Positions 17,499-28,472 of a stretch of DNA of 64,000 bases are shown here, in pieces. A program made the translations under genes and the position numbers. The notes beneath the pieces were generated by a model. That model saw nothing but the letters and a program-made list of their open reading frames with translations. It was not told the DNA's origin and did no database searches. The stretch is from DASYCK01 sp036500205. GTDB taxonomy: Bacteria > Myxococcota_A > Polyangia > Fen-1088. The stretch lies in contig DASYCK010000041.1 of assembly GCA_036500205.1 (NCBI GenBank), positions 73,208-137,207 of the forward strand. Reading direction: 5' to 3'. How positions within the stretch are numbered: position 1 is the first letter of the stretch; each line of letters opens with the position of its first letter.

Positions 17499-19262
17499 CT
17501 ACGCTTCCACGGTGACCCGATCCAGGGGGCGCGCCGTGCAGGCAAGGATGAATCCGTCGGAACGATCGCTCGCATCCAGGCCGTCCTCGCAGTCCATGCT
17601 GACGTTGCCGGACAGCTTGCGCGTCTTGCACGTCCCGCATACGCCGACCCGGCAGGCGCTGGGGATGGGCAGCCCGAGCCCTTCGGCCGCCTCCAGGATC
17701 GTCTCGGTCGTGCAACCGCTCGCTTCGCGCCCGGAGGTGCTGAACACCACCGCGGCGGTCGCTTGATGATCGGCCGTCGCGTGATCGGCCGCCGCGCCCG
17801 CGTCGACCGGTAGCTCCGCCCCCCTGTCGGATCGCTGCGCCGGCGCCACCAGCACCAGGCGTGGCCGGGGCAGGATCCCGAGCAGCCGCGAGGTCCGCAT
17901 CTTTCGTTCGGACGGGGGCTCCGGCGCCGCCGCGACGTCGTTCGACGGCGCCACGACCGGGGCCTCCGCCTTGGGCGCGGCGGGGACGCGCGCTCCCCCG
18001 AAGCTCTCGGCGTGGAAGTTCGCCATGGGGAACTCGGCCGCGATGAGCGCCAGCCGCACCGCCTCCATGAAGGGCGTGGGACCGCACAGGAACACGGTGC
18101 GGTCCCGGAAGTCCGGCACGGCATCGTCGATCAGCATCTCTGAGATGCGGCCGGTCAATCCCTTCCAGGCCGGCGAGCCGGCGTGGGTCAACGTGATGAC
18201 CGGACGGAAGCGGGGGTGGCGGGCCGCGATCAGCTCGAGCTCGCCGCGGAAGATGAGGTCGCGTTCGGTGCGCGCGCTGTGGAGAAACACGATGTCGCGT
18301 GGATCGGCGACGTCGTACAGGTAGCGCGACATCGACATGACCGGCGTGATGCCGCTGCCGCCCGAGATGAACAGCAGCTTGTCGCTGGTGGGGACCGATT
18401 CGCAGCCGAACGCTCCGTGGGGGCCCGAGATCGTCAGCTCGTCGCCAATCTTCAAATTGTCGTGCAACCAATTCGAGACGCGCCCGTCCGGAACCCGTTT
18501 GACGGTTATTTCAATTACGTTGTGCCGTGTTGGCGACGACGCAATCGTATATGACCGCTTCATTGTCTCGTTGCCGTTAACGATTTCGATGGTGACGAAT
18601 TGCCCCGGCAGGTGCGCAAGACGCGCGCTCGACAGCGGCGCGAAGCGGAACGTCTTGACGTCGACCGTCTCGTCGATGACCTGCACGCAGCGAACGGGAA
18701 GCCGCCCCTTGGTGTGCAACGGGATCGACTGGAGATGTGGTCCGCTCCCTTCGCGTCGCATCGGGGCCGCGGGGACGGCCGCCAGCTGTGACGACTGCGC
18801 GCGCACCCGATCGTCGGCGGCCAGCAAGAACGCCTCGGTCAGCGCCGTGAACACCAGCAGGGCATCCCGCTGTTCGCGCCGCAGCGCCGCGTGTCCCAGC
18901 AGGCCCGCCGACGCGCGCGCCGTTGCCTCGGCGAGCCGCACGAGATCGACGCGGATCAACGCCGCCTCGGCGAGCGGCACGATCTCGCGCAGGCAACGCA
19001 GGCCGATCTGCAGCGCCTCCAGATCGCGCGACATGCGCGACAGGGCCTCGACGTTCCAGCTGGCGGCGTAGCGCTCGTGCGTGCGGTAGAGGTTCTCGCG
19101 CGCCCACTTGCTCTGACACCAGCCGCTGTGATCGAGCATGCGCAGGAAGACGGAGACTTCACGGGGCGAGATCGCGCCGGCGCGACCCGCGATCCACAAG
19201 AAAATGTGGAGCGGCAGGCCGTCCAGTCCGTCGTTCCCGGCGATCTCGCCCGTAAAGCTCAT
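17499..19262 (-). CDS. Flavin/2Fe-2S NAD(P)H oxidoreductase with novel N-terminal domain
   Basis: 587 residues. Residues 1-190 are a helical domain I do not recognise (LPLHIFLWIAGRAGAISPRE is faintly TerB-like). Then comes a ferredoxin-reductase unit: FAD site RSYTIASSP, NAD(P) site LLFISGGSGITPVMSM and FLCGPTPFMEAV. The C-terminus is a plant-type 2Fe-2S ferredoxin with CRVGVCGTCK (Cx4Cx2C) and a last Cys in ILACTARPL. This order resembles HCP reductase (Hcr) and phenol-hydroxylase-type reductases. The ATG at 19262 is preferred because 'cggagg' lies 6 bases upstream; an in-frame ATG at 19292 lacks one. A longer open frame further upstream only shadows the opposite-strand cytochrome gene. Probably delivers electrons to the adjacent membrane Fe-S protein. 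Confidence 0.88.
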   Translation of the reverse strand: MSFTGEIAGNDGLDGLPLHIFLWIAGRAGAISPREVSVFLRMLDHSGWCQSKWARENLYRTHERYAASWNVEALSRMSRDLEALQIGLRCLREIVPLAEAALIRVDLVRLAEATARASAGLLGHAALRREQRDALLVFTALTEAFLLAADDRVRAQSSQLAAVPAAPMRREGSGPHLQSIPLHTKGRLPVRCVQVIDETVDVKTFRFAPLSSARLAHLPGQFVTIEIVNGNETMKRSYTIASSPTRHNVIEITVKRVPDGRVSNWLHDNLKIGDELTISGPHGAFGCESVPTSDKLLFISGGSGITPVMSMSRYLYDVADPRDIVFLHSARTERDLIFRGELELIAARHPRFRPVITLTHAGSPAWKGLTGRISEMLIDDAVPDFRDRTVFLCGPTPFMEAVRLALIAAEFPMANFHAESFGGARVPAAPKAEAPVVAPSNDVAAAPEPPSERKMRTSRLLGILPRPRLVLVAPAQRSDRGAELPVDAGAAADHATADHQATAAVVFSTSGREASGCTTETILEAAEGLGLPIPSACRVGVCGTCKTRKLSGNVSMDCEDGLDASDRSDGFILACTARPLDRVTVEA

Positions 19263-19553
19263 CAAGTACCTCCGCACGGAGTTGTTGCGCATGGGCAGTC
19301 TTTCACTTTCTGAATAACCTGGCAATGCCTTGCATGAACTCGGACACAACAAAATCGTCACTGCAAAGTCGCGATCGGATGTCGGGCCGGTTTCGGCCTT
19401 GTTACTGGTCGGAAAAGACCGTTTCTCGTCGAGGAGGGGCTTGATCGGACGTCGTGATTTGTCGCAGACTTTGGTGAAAGGTGCGTCTTTGACCGAGATC
19501 CGATCGTGACTGGTGTTCAGAAAAAGGTTGTCGGGGAGCCGTTCGATTTTTCC
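19263..19553. other. Divergent regulatory region of the redox island
   Basis: About 290 bp separate the two divergent redox operons. The stretch is clearly more AT-rich than its surroundings. It contains short inverted repeats: GGCA-A-TGCC (19321-19329), GGCC-N6-GGCC near 19394-19407 and GGTC-N6-GACC near 19407-19420. These are plausible binding sites for a shared redox or metal regulator, but none matches a motif I can name. The exact start of the rightward cytochrome gene is uncertain, so its 5' end may extend into this region. Confidence 0.4.
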
Positions 19554-21170
19554 ATGCGCCATCGGCTGGTCAGACGCGCGATGTCCGACCAGCGCTTCGC
19601 GCTCGCCGCCGCGTCGGCGGTGACGTTGCTGGCCGGCTGCGGCGCGACGCTCGACCGGGCGTTCTGCGACGAGTCGAACTGCGTGTTCTCCGACGACGAG
19701 TGGGGGCGGCTGCAGGCGCTGTCGCCGATTCCGTCCATTCCGGATGACCCGTCGAACCAGTTTCGCGGCGATCCGCAGGCGCAGTCGCTGGGCAATGCGT
19801 TTTTCCTGGACGCCAGCTTCTCGGGACCGGCGACCGACGTGGACGCTCTCGGCCGGCCGTCGGTCGAGGCGCGCGCGGAACGCGCGCAACCGACAGGGGT
19901 TCGCTGCGCCACCTGTCACGATCTGTCGCGGGCTGGCAGCGACGTGTCGTCCCTGCCGAACAACGTGTCGGCCGGGGCGGGGTGGACCGACGTGAACGCG
20001 CCCGCCATCGTGGGCAGCGCGTTTCAGCATCTGCTGTTCCTGAACGGGCGCGCCGACTCGGCCTGGGCGCTCGCCGTCGCGGTCGCGGAGAGCGGAACGA
20101 CGATGAACGGCAACCGGTTGAAGACGGCGTGGGCGATCGCCGACGGCTACCGCGCTTCCTATGATGTCGTGTTCGCGCCGGCCGGGTTCCCCTTGCCGCT
20201 GTCGGGCACGTCGGTCGATCTGTCCGCCATCCTGGATCCCGCCACCGGGCAGTGTCTGATGACGAACGGCGCCTGCCCCTCCGGCTGCCGGATGGTGACG
20301 TCCACCTGTGGCGCCTCGGTCTGCTCGCCGCGCTTCCCGTTGCAGGGAAAGCCCGGGGCCCAGGCTGGATGTCAGGCGGCCTGCAACGCGGGCGAGCCGT
20401 TCGATGACGCCTTCGATTGCATGGACGGCGACGATCAGACGGCCGTCACCCGCGTGCTCGTGAACTGGGCCAAGGCGCTCGACGCATATCAGGCTTTGCT
20501 CGTCCCCGGGCCGGCGCCGTTCGATCGCTTCGTGGCGGAGGGGGCGGCGTCCGACGCGCTCTCCCCGGCCGCCAAGCGGGGCGCGCGGCTCTTCGTGGGG
20601 AAGGGCGCCTGCGTCGACTGCCACTCCGGGCCGCTGTTCTCCGACGGCGACTTTCACGACATCGGCGTTCCCCAGGATGGGCCGCTCGTGCCGACGATGG
20701 CCGACTGCCCGGCGGGCAACGCCGCCTGCGACTGCGTGAACGGCGTGAAGTGTCTCCCCTGGGGCGCCTGGGACGGCCTGGGAAAGCTCGCCGCCAACAA
20801 GTTCCTGCGCAGCTCGGCCTGGAGCGACAGCGCCGACGACGCCGATCCGATCCGCGCGGCGGCGCTCTCTCGCGTCCGCACCACTTCACCCAACGATCCG
20901 CTGAAGGGGGCCTGGCGGACGCCCAGCCTTCGCAACGCCACGTTGACGGCGCCGTACATGCACGACGGCTACTACGGAACGCTGGCCGAGGTGGTTCAGC
21001 ACTACAGCGACGGCGGGACGACCGGGGGCGTGGGGATCCCCGCGGTTCAATTCAAGGCGCTGCTGCTGTCGCCAGACGAGCAATCCGATCTGGTGGCTTT
21101 TCTCGAGTCCCTCACCTCCGCTGATTCGACATCGTCGGCGCTCACCGCCAACACGACGAAAGGTCCCTGA
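19554..21170 (+). CDS. Di-heme cytochrome c peroxidase/MauG-family lipoprotein
   Basis: About 538 residues. A lipoprotein signal (RFALAAASAVTLLAGC) anchors it in the envelope. Two haem c sites are visible: CATCH at 118-122 and CVDCH at about 353-357. The C-terminal WRTPSLRNATLTAPYMHDG matches the MauG/CcpA signature around the second haem, and YGTLAEVVQHYSDGG follows. A Cys-rich insert (about 240-290: CLMTNGACPSGC, CSPRF) between the haem domains is not part of the classical family. The start is uncertain: ATG 19554 or 19581, or GTG 19506. It is the first gene of a rightward unit; the next gene starts 1 bp after its stop. Likely role: peroxide reduction or oxidation of a periplasmic partner such as the cupredoxin. 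Confidence 0.88.
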   Translation: MRHRLVRRAMSDQRFALAAASAVTLLAGCGATLDRAFCDESNCVFSDDEWGRLQALSPIPSIPDDPSNQFRGDPQAQSLGNAFFLDASFSGPATDVDALGRPSVEARAERAQPTGVRCATCHDLSRAGSDVSSLPNNVSAGAGWTDVNAPAIVGSAFQHLLFLNGRADSAWALAVAVAESGTTMNGNRLKTAWAIADGYRASYDVVFAPAGFPLPLSGTSVDLSAILDPATGQCLMTNGACPSGCRMVTSTCGASVCSPRFPLQGKPGAQAGCQAACNAGEPFDDAFDCMDGDDQTAVTRVLVNWAKALDAYQALLVPGPAPFDRFVAEGAASDALSPAAKRGARLFVGKGACVDCHSGPLFSDGDFHDIGVPQDGPLVPTMADCPAGNAACDCVNGVKCLPWGAWDGLGKLAANKFLRSSAWSDSADDADPIRAAALSRVRTTSPNDPLKGAWRTPSLRNATLTAPYMHDGYYGTLAEVVQHYSDGGTTGGVGIPAVQFKALLLSPDEQSDLVAFLESLTSADSTSSALTANTTKGP

Positions 21171-21171
21171 C

Positions 21172-22656
21172 ATGCGCCGCCTACCGCCGAGCGGGAGGGC
21201 GCTTCGCGCCACCGCCGCGTTCATCTTGTTGTCGTCACCCGTGGCGCTGGTGGCGCGCGGTCGCGCCGCTGAACCGCCGAGCCGTTCGGCGCCCCAGGAC
21301 GAGCCCGAGTTCGACGTGCCGCCCGACGATGACGGCGCGGACCAGGACGACGCGGCCTCGGACGACGCCGAGCCGGAGCCCACCGTGCGCGATCTGGCCG
21401 AACGAATGGCCGAGCTGGAGCGTCGCCTCGCCGAGAGTGAGATCGCGGCCCGGCGCAATCGTCCCATCGTCACGGTGAGCGGCTACATCGACTCCGGCTT
21501 CTTCGCGCCGCAAGGTAACGGCAGCGGCGTCGTCCAGGACGTTGGTCCGGCGCAAAGTCGGTACTTCCCGGAGTACGCCAATAGATTCGCCTGGGTGTTC
21601 CTGGGCGATCTGTTGTCGCCGGCGGTGAACAGCCGCGGCGAGCCCGCTGATCTGGGCAATCTTCCCGGCGTCAATCGCCAGGACACCATTCGTTCGGGCG
21701 GCGCGCCCGGGTTCATCGTCAACGAGGTGAACCTGACCATGCAAGGGGCCGTGGGCGAGCAGGCGCTGGCCACCGCCAGCGTGAACTATCTGCCGCGCTC
21801 GGGGACCGACTTCTCGCTGGGCGACACCTTCGACGTCGATCTGGCGCAACTGGAGTGGATGCCCACCGCCTCACGCCGCTGGTCTTTCTTCGTGGGAAAA
21901 ATGGAGTCGGTGGTGGGGATCGAATACCGCGAGCGGAAGGCGCGCGATCGCTTCGGGATCACGCCCTCTTTGATTGCGCGCTACACCACCGGCAATCCGC
22001 TCGGTCTGAAGGTGCGCGGTAAACTGGGGACCGACGATTGGTTCATCGTTGCGCTCGCATTGACGAACGGCTCATCGACGACCGAGACGTTTCATTTCTA
22101 CGACGAGGTCGACAGCAACGCGGGGAAGACCGCCAGCGGCCGCCTGGCCGTGCGCGCGCCCAGCGGAATCATCGAGGTGGGCGCCTCGGGCGCCTACGGC
22201 CCGCAAGATCATGCGCGGGACAGCCGCGACGCCATGTGGTTCGTGGGCGCGGACCTGCAGCTTCATCATCGCGGGTTCGATCTGAAGGGGCAGTATCTCT
22301 TCGGTCGCGCCCCCGGCGAGCAGTTGAACCAGGTCTACAGCCCCGATCACCGGCCGTATGGGCTGCACCTGAATGCGGGCGCCTATCTCGAGGCGAACCT
22401 GATGGTGCTGCCGTTCCTGGGGTTCATCGCCCGCGGTGAGCTGCGGGACGCGTTGGTGTGGCTCGGCAACCCCGACGCCCCGGGCGGCGGCGACCGCATC
22501 TACATCACCAAATCGTGGCGGGCCACCGGCGGAATCCGCATCGTGCCGAACGAGCACATCGCCTTGAAGGCCGAATATCTTCGCAATGGAGAATACGGTC
22601 GTATACCGAGTATTCGAAACGACGTGTTTGTGACGTCGCTGGTGTTGTCATATTGA
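21172..22656 (+). CDS. Outer-membrane beta-barrel (porin-like) protein
   Basis: 494 residues. A signal peptide (TAAFILLSSPVALVARGRAA) is followed by an acidic linker (DEPEFDVPPDDDGADQDD) and a short coiled coil (VRDLAERMAELERRLAESE), then amphipathic beta strands ending in the aromatic-terminated VFVTSLVLSY typical of outer-membrane barrels. The coiled-coil plus barrel layout resembles phosphate-selective (OprO/P-type) porins. It begins 1 bp after the cytochrome stop, so the pair is translationally coupled. Within this cluster it may supply substrate passage or hold redox proteins at the outer membrane; that is inference. Confidence 0.82.
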   Translation: MRRLPPSGRALRATAAFILLSSPVALVARGRAAEPPSRSAPQDEPEFDVPPDDDGADQDDAASDDAEPEPTVRDLAERMAELERRLAESEIAARRNRPIVTVSGYIDSGFFAPQGNGSGVVQDVGPAQSRYFPEYANRFAWVFLGDLLSPAVNSRGEPADLGNLPGVNRQDTIRSGGAPGFIVNEVNLTMQGAVGEQALATASVNYLPRSGTDFSLGDTFDVDLAQLEWMPTASRRWSFFVGKMESVVGIEYRERKARDRFGITPSLIARYTTGNPLGLKVRGKLGTDDWFIVALALTNGSSTTETFHFYDEVDSNAGKTASGRLAVRAPSGIIEVGASGAYGPQDHARDSRDAMWFVGADLQLHHRGFDLKGQYLFGRAPGEQLNQVYSPDHRPYGLHLNAGAYLEANLMVLPFLGFIARGELRDALVWLGNPDAPGGGDRIYITKSWRATGGIRIVPNEHIALKAEYLRNGEYGRIPSIRNDVFVTSLVLSY

Positions 22657-22675
22657 CGGAAGGAGGGATAAAACC

Positions 22676-23608
22676 ATGCGAATGAAGATCTGGATTGCCT
22701 CCGCGATCGTCACCCTGCCCCTGACCTTCGTCGTTCAACCAGTGGACGCCGCCCCCCACGCCGCGGCCGCCGCCGCGAAGGCGCCCCTTCCCCCCGGCGA
22801 CGCCGCCCGGCTCGAGGCCGAGATCAAGGAGCAGCGGGACATCCTGCTGCAATCGATGCAGATCGAGCAGCAACACTACGATCTGTTGTTGAAGCTGATT
22901 CAGAACGTCAGCCAGGGCGGCGGCGGGATGGCCAGGGCGGGCGCCGAACCGGGCGAAGCGGGGGCGCTGCTGATCCCGCCCATGGGGGCGGCCGCGACGC
23001 CGGTCCCCGAGCCGCCGGCGCGCAAGACGCCCGAGCGGACGGCCACGGTGACCGGCAAGATCTCAGGGGCGGCGGGGGGGGACGTCTATGTCTACGTGCA
23101 GAACGTGCACGGTCCGGCGGCGCGCGGACGCACCGTGGAGATCGCGCAGAAGGACAAGCAGTTCGTTCCCTCGGTGGCGGTGGTCCAGCGAGGCACGAAG
23201 GTGACGTTTCCGAACTTCGACGCCGTCTATCACAATGTGTTCTCGCCCGGTCCGCCGCACGCCTTCGATCTGGGCAGCTACCGGGCTGGCGAGGCGCCGC
23301 GCGCCGTCGAGATGACGTCGCCGGGCGTGGTCGAGCTGTTCTGCAACATGCACTCGAAGATGCATGCCAGCGTGCTCGTGGTGCCGAACGCGCTGTGGAC
23401 GCGGGTGAGCGCCGACGGCAGCTTCCGCATCGACAACGTCCCCGTGGGCGCGCGCAAGCTGGTGGCCTGGAGCCCCAAGACGAAGCCCGCCGAGCAAACC
23501 GTCGAGGTGGGCGCTTCGGGCGCTTCCGTCAATTTCACGTTGGGGTCCGAAGCGGAACGGCCGCACAACAACAAGTACGGAATGCCGTACGGTTCCTACA
23601 AAGAGTAA
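22676..23608 (+). CDS. Periplasmic cupredoxin-domain protein
   Basis: 310 residues. Signal peptide (IWIASAIVTLPLTFVVQPVDA), a coiled-coil stretch at 42-78 (LEAEIKEQRDILLQSMQIEQ), then a cupredoxin domain at about 120-236. Type-1 copper ligands are visible as H186 (VYHNVFS), C223 and H226 (LFCNMHSKMH) and M229. A small carboxypeptidase-regulatory-like beta domain follows (GSFRIDNVPVGARKLVAWSP). Such proteins are often labelled 'methylamine utilisation protein' without evidence of that role. ATG at 22676 has a strong ribosome binding site (ggaggg) 8 bases upstream. Probably a soluble electron carrier for the di-heme protein two genes upstream. Confidence 0.88.
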   Translation: MRMKIWIASAIVTLPLTFVVQPVDAAPHAAAAAAKAPLPPGDAARLEAEIKEQRDILLQSMQIEQQHYDLLLKLIQNVSQGGGGMARAGAEPGEAGALLIPPMGAAATPVPEPPARKTPERTATVTGKISGAAGGDVYVYVQNVHGPAARGRTVEIAQKDKQFVPSVAVVQRGTKVTFPNFDAVYHNVFSPGPPHAFDLGSYRAGEAPRAVEMTSPGVVELFCNMHSKMHASVLVVPNALWTRVSADGSFRIDNVPVGARKLVAWSPKTKPAEQTVEVGASGASVNFTLGSEAERPHNNKYGMPYGSYKE

Positions 23609-23614
23609 AGCATC

Positions 23615-25567
<1,953 letters not shown>

Positions 25568-25594
25568 GTCTTCGTCATGGTCGCGCCTGCCTCC

Positions 25595-28174
25595 TCAAGG
25601 CGTCGGCGCCACCTGGAAGGCCCGCACCAGCGCGCGCCCGGCGGTCGCTTGCGCGGGGAGCGGGTGGGGGACGCCGTTGACCGGAGTCCCGGTGGCCCAG
25701 GTGCCGTTGGCGAAGTCCGTCGTCATGGGAGCGCCCAGACCGAACAGAACGGTGGCGGGGAGATCGACGGGTGAGCCGGGCTGCCCCGAGATCACGGCTG
25801 GCCGCACGTTCGGCCCCAGCAGCAATAGCGGCACGTGGCGGGACGTCCCCGCGCCGTAGAAGTCGGCGCCAGGATCGTCGATCGTGGTCGCGCCCCGGCT
25901 CGTGATCACCACCAGCGCGCCGCTGGCTGCGTCGACGATGTTCGCGATGGTCACCGACAGCGCCGTCAGCTCGCCGCGCGCCGCCGCCGAATGGCGATCG
26001 GCCGTGCGCGGGCCCCCCAGTGCCACCACCGCCAGCACGCCCGGCTGGGCCGCCAGCAGCGTCCCGATCGCGCCGGCGACGGTACCCAGATCCGCGGGGA
26101 GCAGCTGATCGATCGCGCCCGCCGCCAGGTGCGACGCATGAAAGTCGGGCTGCCCCACCAACGCCGTGGTCAGGCCCAGGCGATGGGCGGCGTCGAACAG
26201 CGATTCTCCGCCGAAGGGGGTCGGCTGCCGCCAGGCCTGATAGCCGGCCTGGTTGGCGATGAAGCCGGGCACCACCGGCATCTTCAACAGGCCGATGCCC
26301 GGCGGGGTCAGCTGCGCCGGATCGGTCTCGGCCGGCGCGATGTCGAGCGTCAACGTCGGCATCCCGCCCACCAGTGACTGGTACTCGGTGACCGGCCAGT
26401 CGCGGCTCTGCGTCCAGAAGTCCTCGAAGCAGATCCCCCGCGCCGTCAGCGCGGCGAAGGGGGCCGCCTCGTCGACGAGGTCCGCGTCGCCGAACAGCTC
26501 CTGCTCGTACAGGCCCGCCACGTCGACGATGATCGCCGACTTCGCCGGTGGCCCCGCCAGGGTGGGCGTGCCGGCGAAGCCGCTCATCGACAGCACCGTC
26601 CCGCGCGTGAGCGACGATGCGTCGGGCAAGGGCAACGCCTCGCCGGGATCGCCGAGCAGCGCCGGGCTCAGCGGTCCCCAGGCCGCCGTGGAGATGCGCG
26701 CGCCGCCCAGCAGCCCGACGGCCGTCGACGCGACCTGGGGATGCTCGACGGGGTGGGGGAGGTACTGACCCTGCTTGAACGCGGGCCCGGCCATGATCAG
26801 GGGAACGTAGAGCTCGTCGACCGAGAATCCCCCGTGGCGGCCGTAAGGAAATGCCGTGTGCTCCCGGAACGGCCCCGGCAGCGCATTGACGGGATCGACC
26901 TGGTTCAGCGTCCAGTCATCGAGCGGGAACACGACGATGTCGGCCTGGTTCGGCCCCGCCGCGCGGAAGTCTTGAAAGCGCCGCGTGCCCAGCGCGCCAT
27001 CCGCCGTCATGGTGCGCGTGGTGTCGAGCCCGACGATCGCGCCCGACTGGATGATCGTCAGCAGGGCCGACGTGACGGCCGCCTGGCGCGCCGCCCCGGC
27101 GGGCGTGCCCGCGTCGGTGACGCGCGCGTAGACCTGGGCGTCGCCGTCCTCGTTCAGCAGCGCGTAGTCCGCCGTCGAGATCCCCAGCGCCGGCCCCTGG
27201 GCGGCGACGGCGGCGGCGAGCTGCCCGTCGGCCGGCATCGTGGCGCTGGCGCCGCCGCGTGTCCCCAGGGCGACCTGGTCGTGCGTGTCCACCTTGCCGT
27301 GATCCAGGGTGAAGAGAATGTTGGTCCCGTCGAGCAACCCCTTGTCCGACAGCGCCGTCAGCAGCTCGCCCAGGGCCGCGTCGTAATCCTCGATGACGGC
27401 CACCAGCGCCGGCCCGTCGGCCCCGTAGGTGCCGGTGGGATCGCTGTCGAGCGCCAGGAAATCCCAGACGAACATGAAGTTGGGCATCGGGTTGGAGGCC
27501 GACGTCGCCCGGACGAACGCGGCCGCGTCCCGCAAGGTGAAGTGCGTGTACGACTCGCCCGGATCGGGCGGGCCATCGAAGTGATAGCCCTTCACGGTGG
27601 CGCTCGGATAGTGAAGGCCGTCGACCAGCAGCTCCCGTCCCACCTCGGCCGTGACCGTCAAGGAACCGACGGGCAGACCCAGGATTGACAGGTGGACGTC
27701 GTCGGCGCCCGCCTCGAACGTGGGCAGCTCGCCCACGTAGGCGCTGGTGCCCCCCACCCGGCGGGTGGCGCCGTAAACGCTGTCGCCGCGGTTCAGCAGC
27801 GGGTTCACCATGTAGAACGCGTAGTCGCCCACCTCGAGTCCCGGCAGATTCAGCGGCGAGGTGAAGCTGTCGGCGCGCGACAGCCAGGAGTTCGCCGGGA
27901 CGTCGTGCCCCTCCGGGTACTGCCCCGTCAGCAGCGCCATGTTGTTCTGGTTGCTGTGCGTGGGGACGATGACCCGCGAAAACGCCAGCGTTCCCCGGGC
28001 GATCAGCCCCTTGATGTTGGGCGCGTTCGCCATCCACAGCCCCGCCAGGCCGTGATCGTCGATGTCGATCTCGATGACGTGCCCCTCGACGGGGGGACCC
28101 TTCTTGGGACCGGCGCCCCCTCCGCAGGCTGCGCCCCAAAGGGGGAGGATCGCCAACAGCCCACGCGTGACCAT
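25595..28174 (-). CDS. Lipoprotein with tandem alkaline-phosphatase-like domains
   Basis: 859 residues. The lipoprotein signal is MVTRGLLAILPLWGAAC (Cys 17); an ATG at 28201 would add nine residues. The first half has type I phosphodiesterase/alkaline-phosphatase-fold motifs: HVIEIDIDDHGL, then RVIVPTHSNQNNMALLTGQYP with the nucleophile position in PTHS, and LFTLDHGKVDTHDQ as metal ligands. After about residue 535 the pattern restarts (SAIIVDVAGLYEQELFG, RDWPVTEYQSLVGG, VVITSRGATTIDD), with the metal motifs weakened. The second unit therefore looks like a degenerate duplicate, perhaps a binding or scaffold domain. Convergent with the kinase gene. Substrate unknown. Confidence 0.8.
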   Translation of the reverse strand: MVTRGLLAILPLWGAACGGGAGPKKGPPVEGHVIEIDIDDHGLAGLWMANAPNIKGLIARGTLAFSRVIVPTHSNQNNMALLTGQYPEGHDVPANSWLSRADSFTSPLNLPGLEVGDYAFYMVNPLLNRGDSVYGATRRVGGTSAYVGELPTFEAGADDVHLSILGLPVGSLTVTAEVGRELLVDGLHYPSATVKGYHFDGPPDPGESYTHFTLRDAAAFVRATSASNPMPNFMFVWDFLALDSDPTGTYGADGPALVAVIEDYDAALGELLTALSDKGLLDGTNILFTLDHGKVDTHDQVALGTRGGASATMPADGQLAAAVAAQGPALGISTADYALLNEDGDAQVYARVTDAGTPAGAARQAAVTSALLTIIQSGAIVGLDTTRTMTADGALGTRRFQDFRAAGPNQADIVVFPLDDWTLNQVDPVNALPGPFREHTAFPYGRHGGFSVDELYVPLIMAGPAFKQGQYLPHPVEHPQVASTAVGLLGGARISTAAWGPLSPALLGDPGEALPLPDASSLTRGTVLSMSGFAGTPTLAGPPAKSAIIVDVAGLYEQELFGDADLVDEAAPFAALTARGICFEDFWTQSRDWPVTEYQSLVGGMPTLTLDIAPAETDPAQLTPPGIGLLKMPVVPGFIANQAGYQAWRQPTPFGGESLFDAAHRLGLTTALVGQPDFHASHLAAGAIDQLLPADLGTVAGAIGTLLAAQPGVLAVVALGGPRTADRHSAAARGELTALSVTIANIVDAASGALVVITSRGATTIDDPGADFYGAGTSRHVPLLLLGPNVRPAVISGQPGSPVDLPATVLFGLGAPMTTDFANGTWATGTPVNGVPHPLPAQATAGRALVRAFQVAPTP

Positions 28175-28443
28175 CGAGCTCGGACGACCGGGAAACCACA
28201 TGGCGGGGATGGTAGTTGCCGCGGTGCCGGCGCTCAAGCGGCGGCGCGGCTCAAGCCCGGGGGGCCGTCACCCGAGAATCCATGGACACGGTGTAGGTGC
28301 CTCTACCGACTGCTTCGTGGCCCGGGGGGGCCGTCAGCCGGCTGACGGGCGGGCGATGACGGAAGCGTCACTCGGTTGACGGTCGCCGCGGTTCTGACAC
28401 CCGTGTTTCCCGAGAACTCGTGCGTGATCGTGACGCCACAATC

Positions 28444-28460
28444 CTGGCACGGTCCCTGCT
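28444..28460 (+). promoter_or_regulatory. Candidate sigma-54 promoter (-24/-12)
   Basis: The sequence CTGGCACGGTCCCTGCT matches the sigma-54 consensus YTGGCACGNNNNTTGCW with one mismatch, and the required ten bases separate GG and GC. The predicted transcription start falls near 28470, only about 3 bases before the annotated ATG of the sigma-factor gene at 28473. That would give an almost leaderless message unless translation starts further in. Confidence 0.5.
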
Positions 28461-28472
28461 GAAAGCTCGGGC

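Noticed and set aside
14640..17813. Plus-strand frame of more than 1000 codons opposite the Fe-S/CNBD fusion
   Set aside because: The opposite strand encodes a protein with Fe-S motifs and membrane helices. The plus-strand product is Gln/Arg/His-rich without structure and is a shadow.
19320..19334. Sigma-54-like site TGGCAATGCCTTGCA in the redox divergent region
   Set aside because: Only nine bases separate the GG and GC elements; sigma-54 needs ten. Better explained as a small palindrome.
19263..20657. N-terminal extension of the reductase gene by 465 codons
   Set aside because: The extra part lies antisense to the di-heme cytochrome gene, has no recognisable domain, and the ribosome binding site supports the start at 19262.
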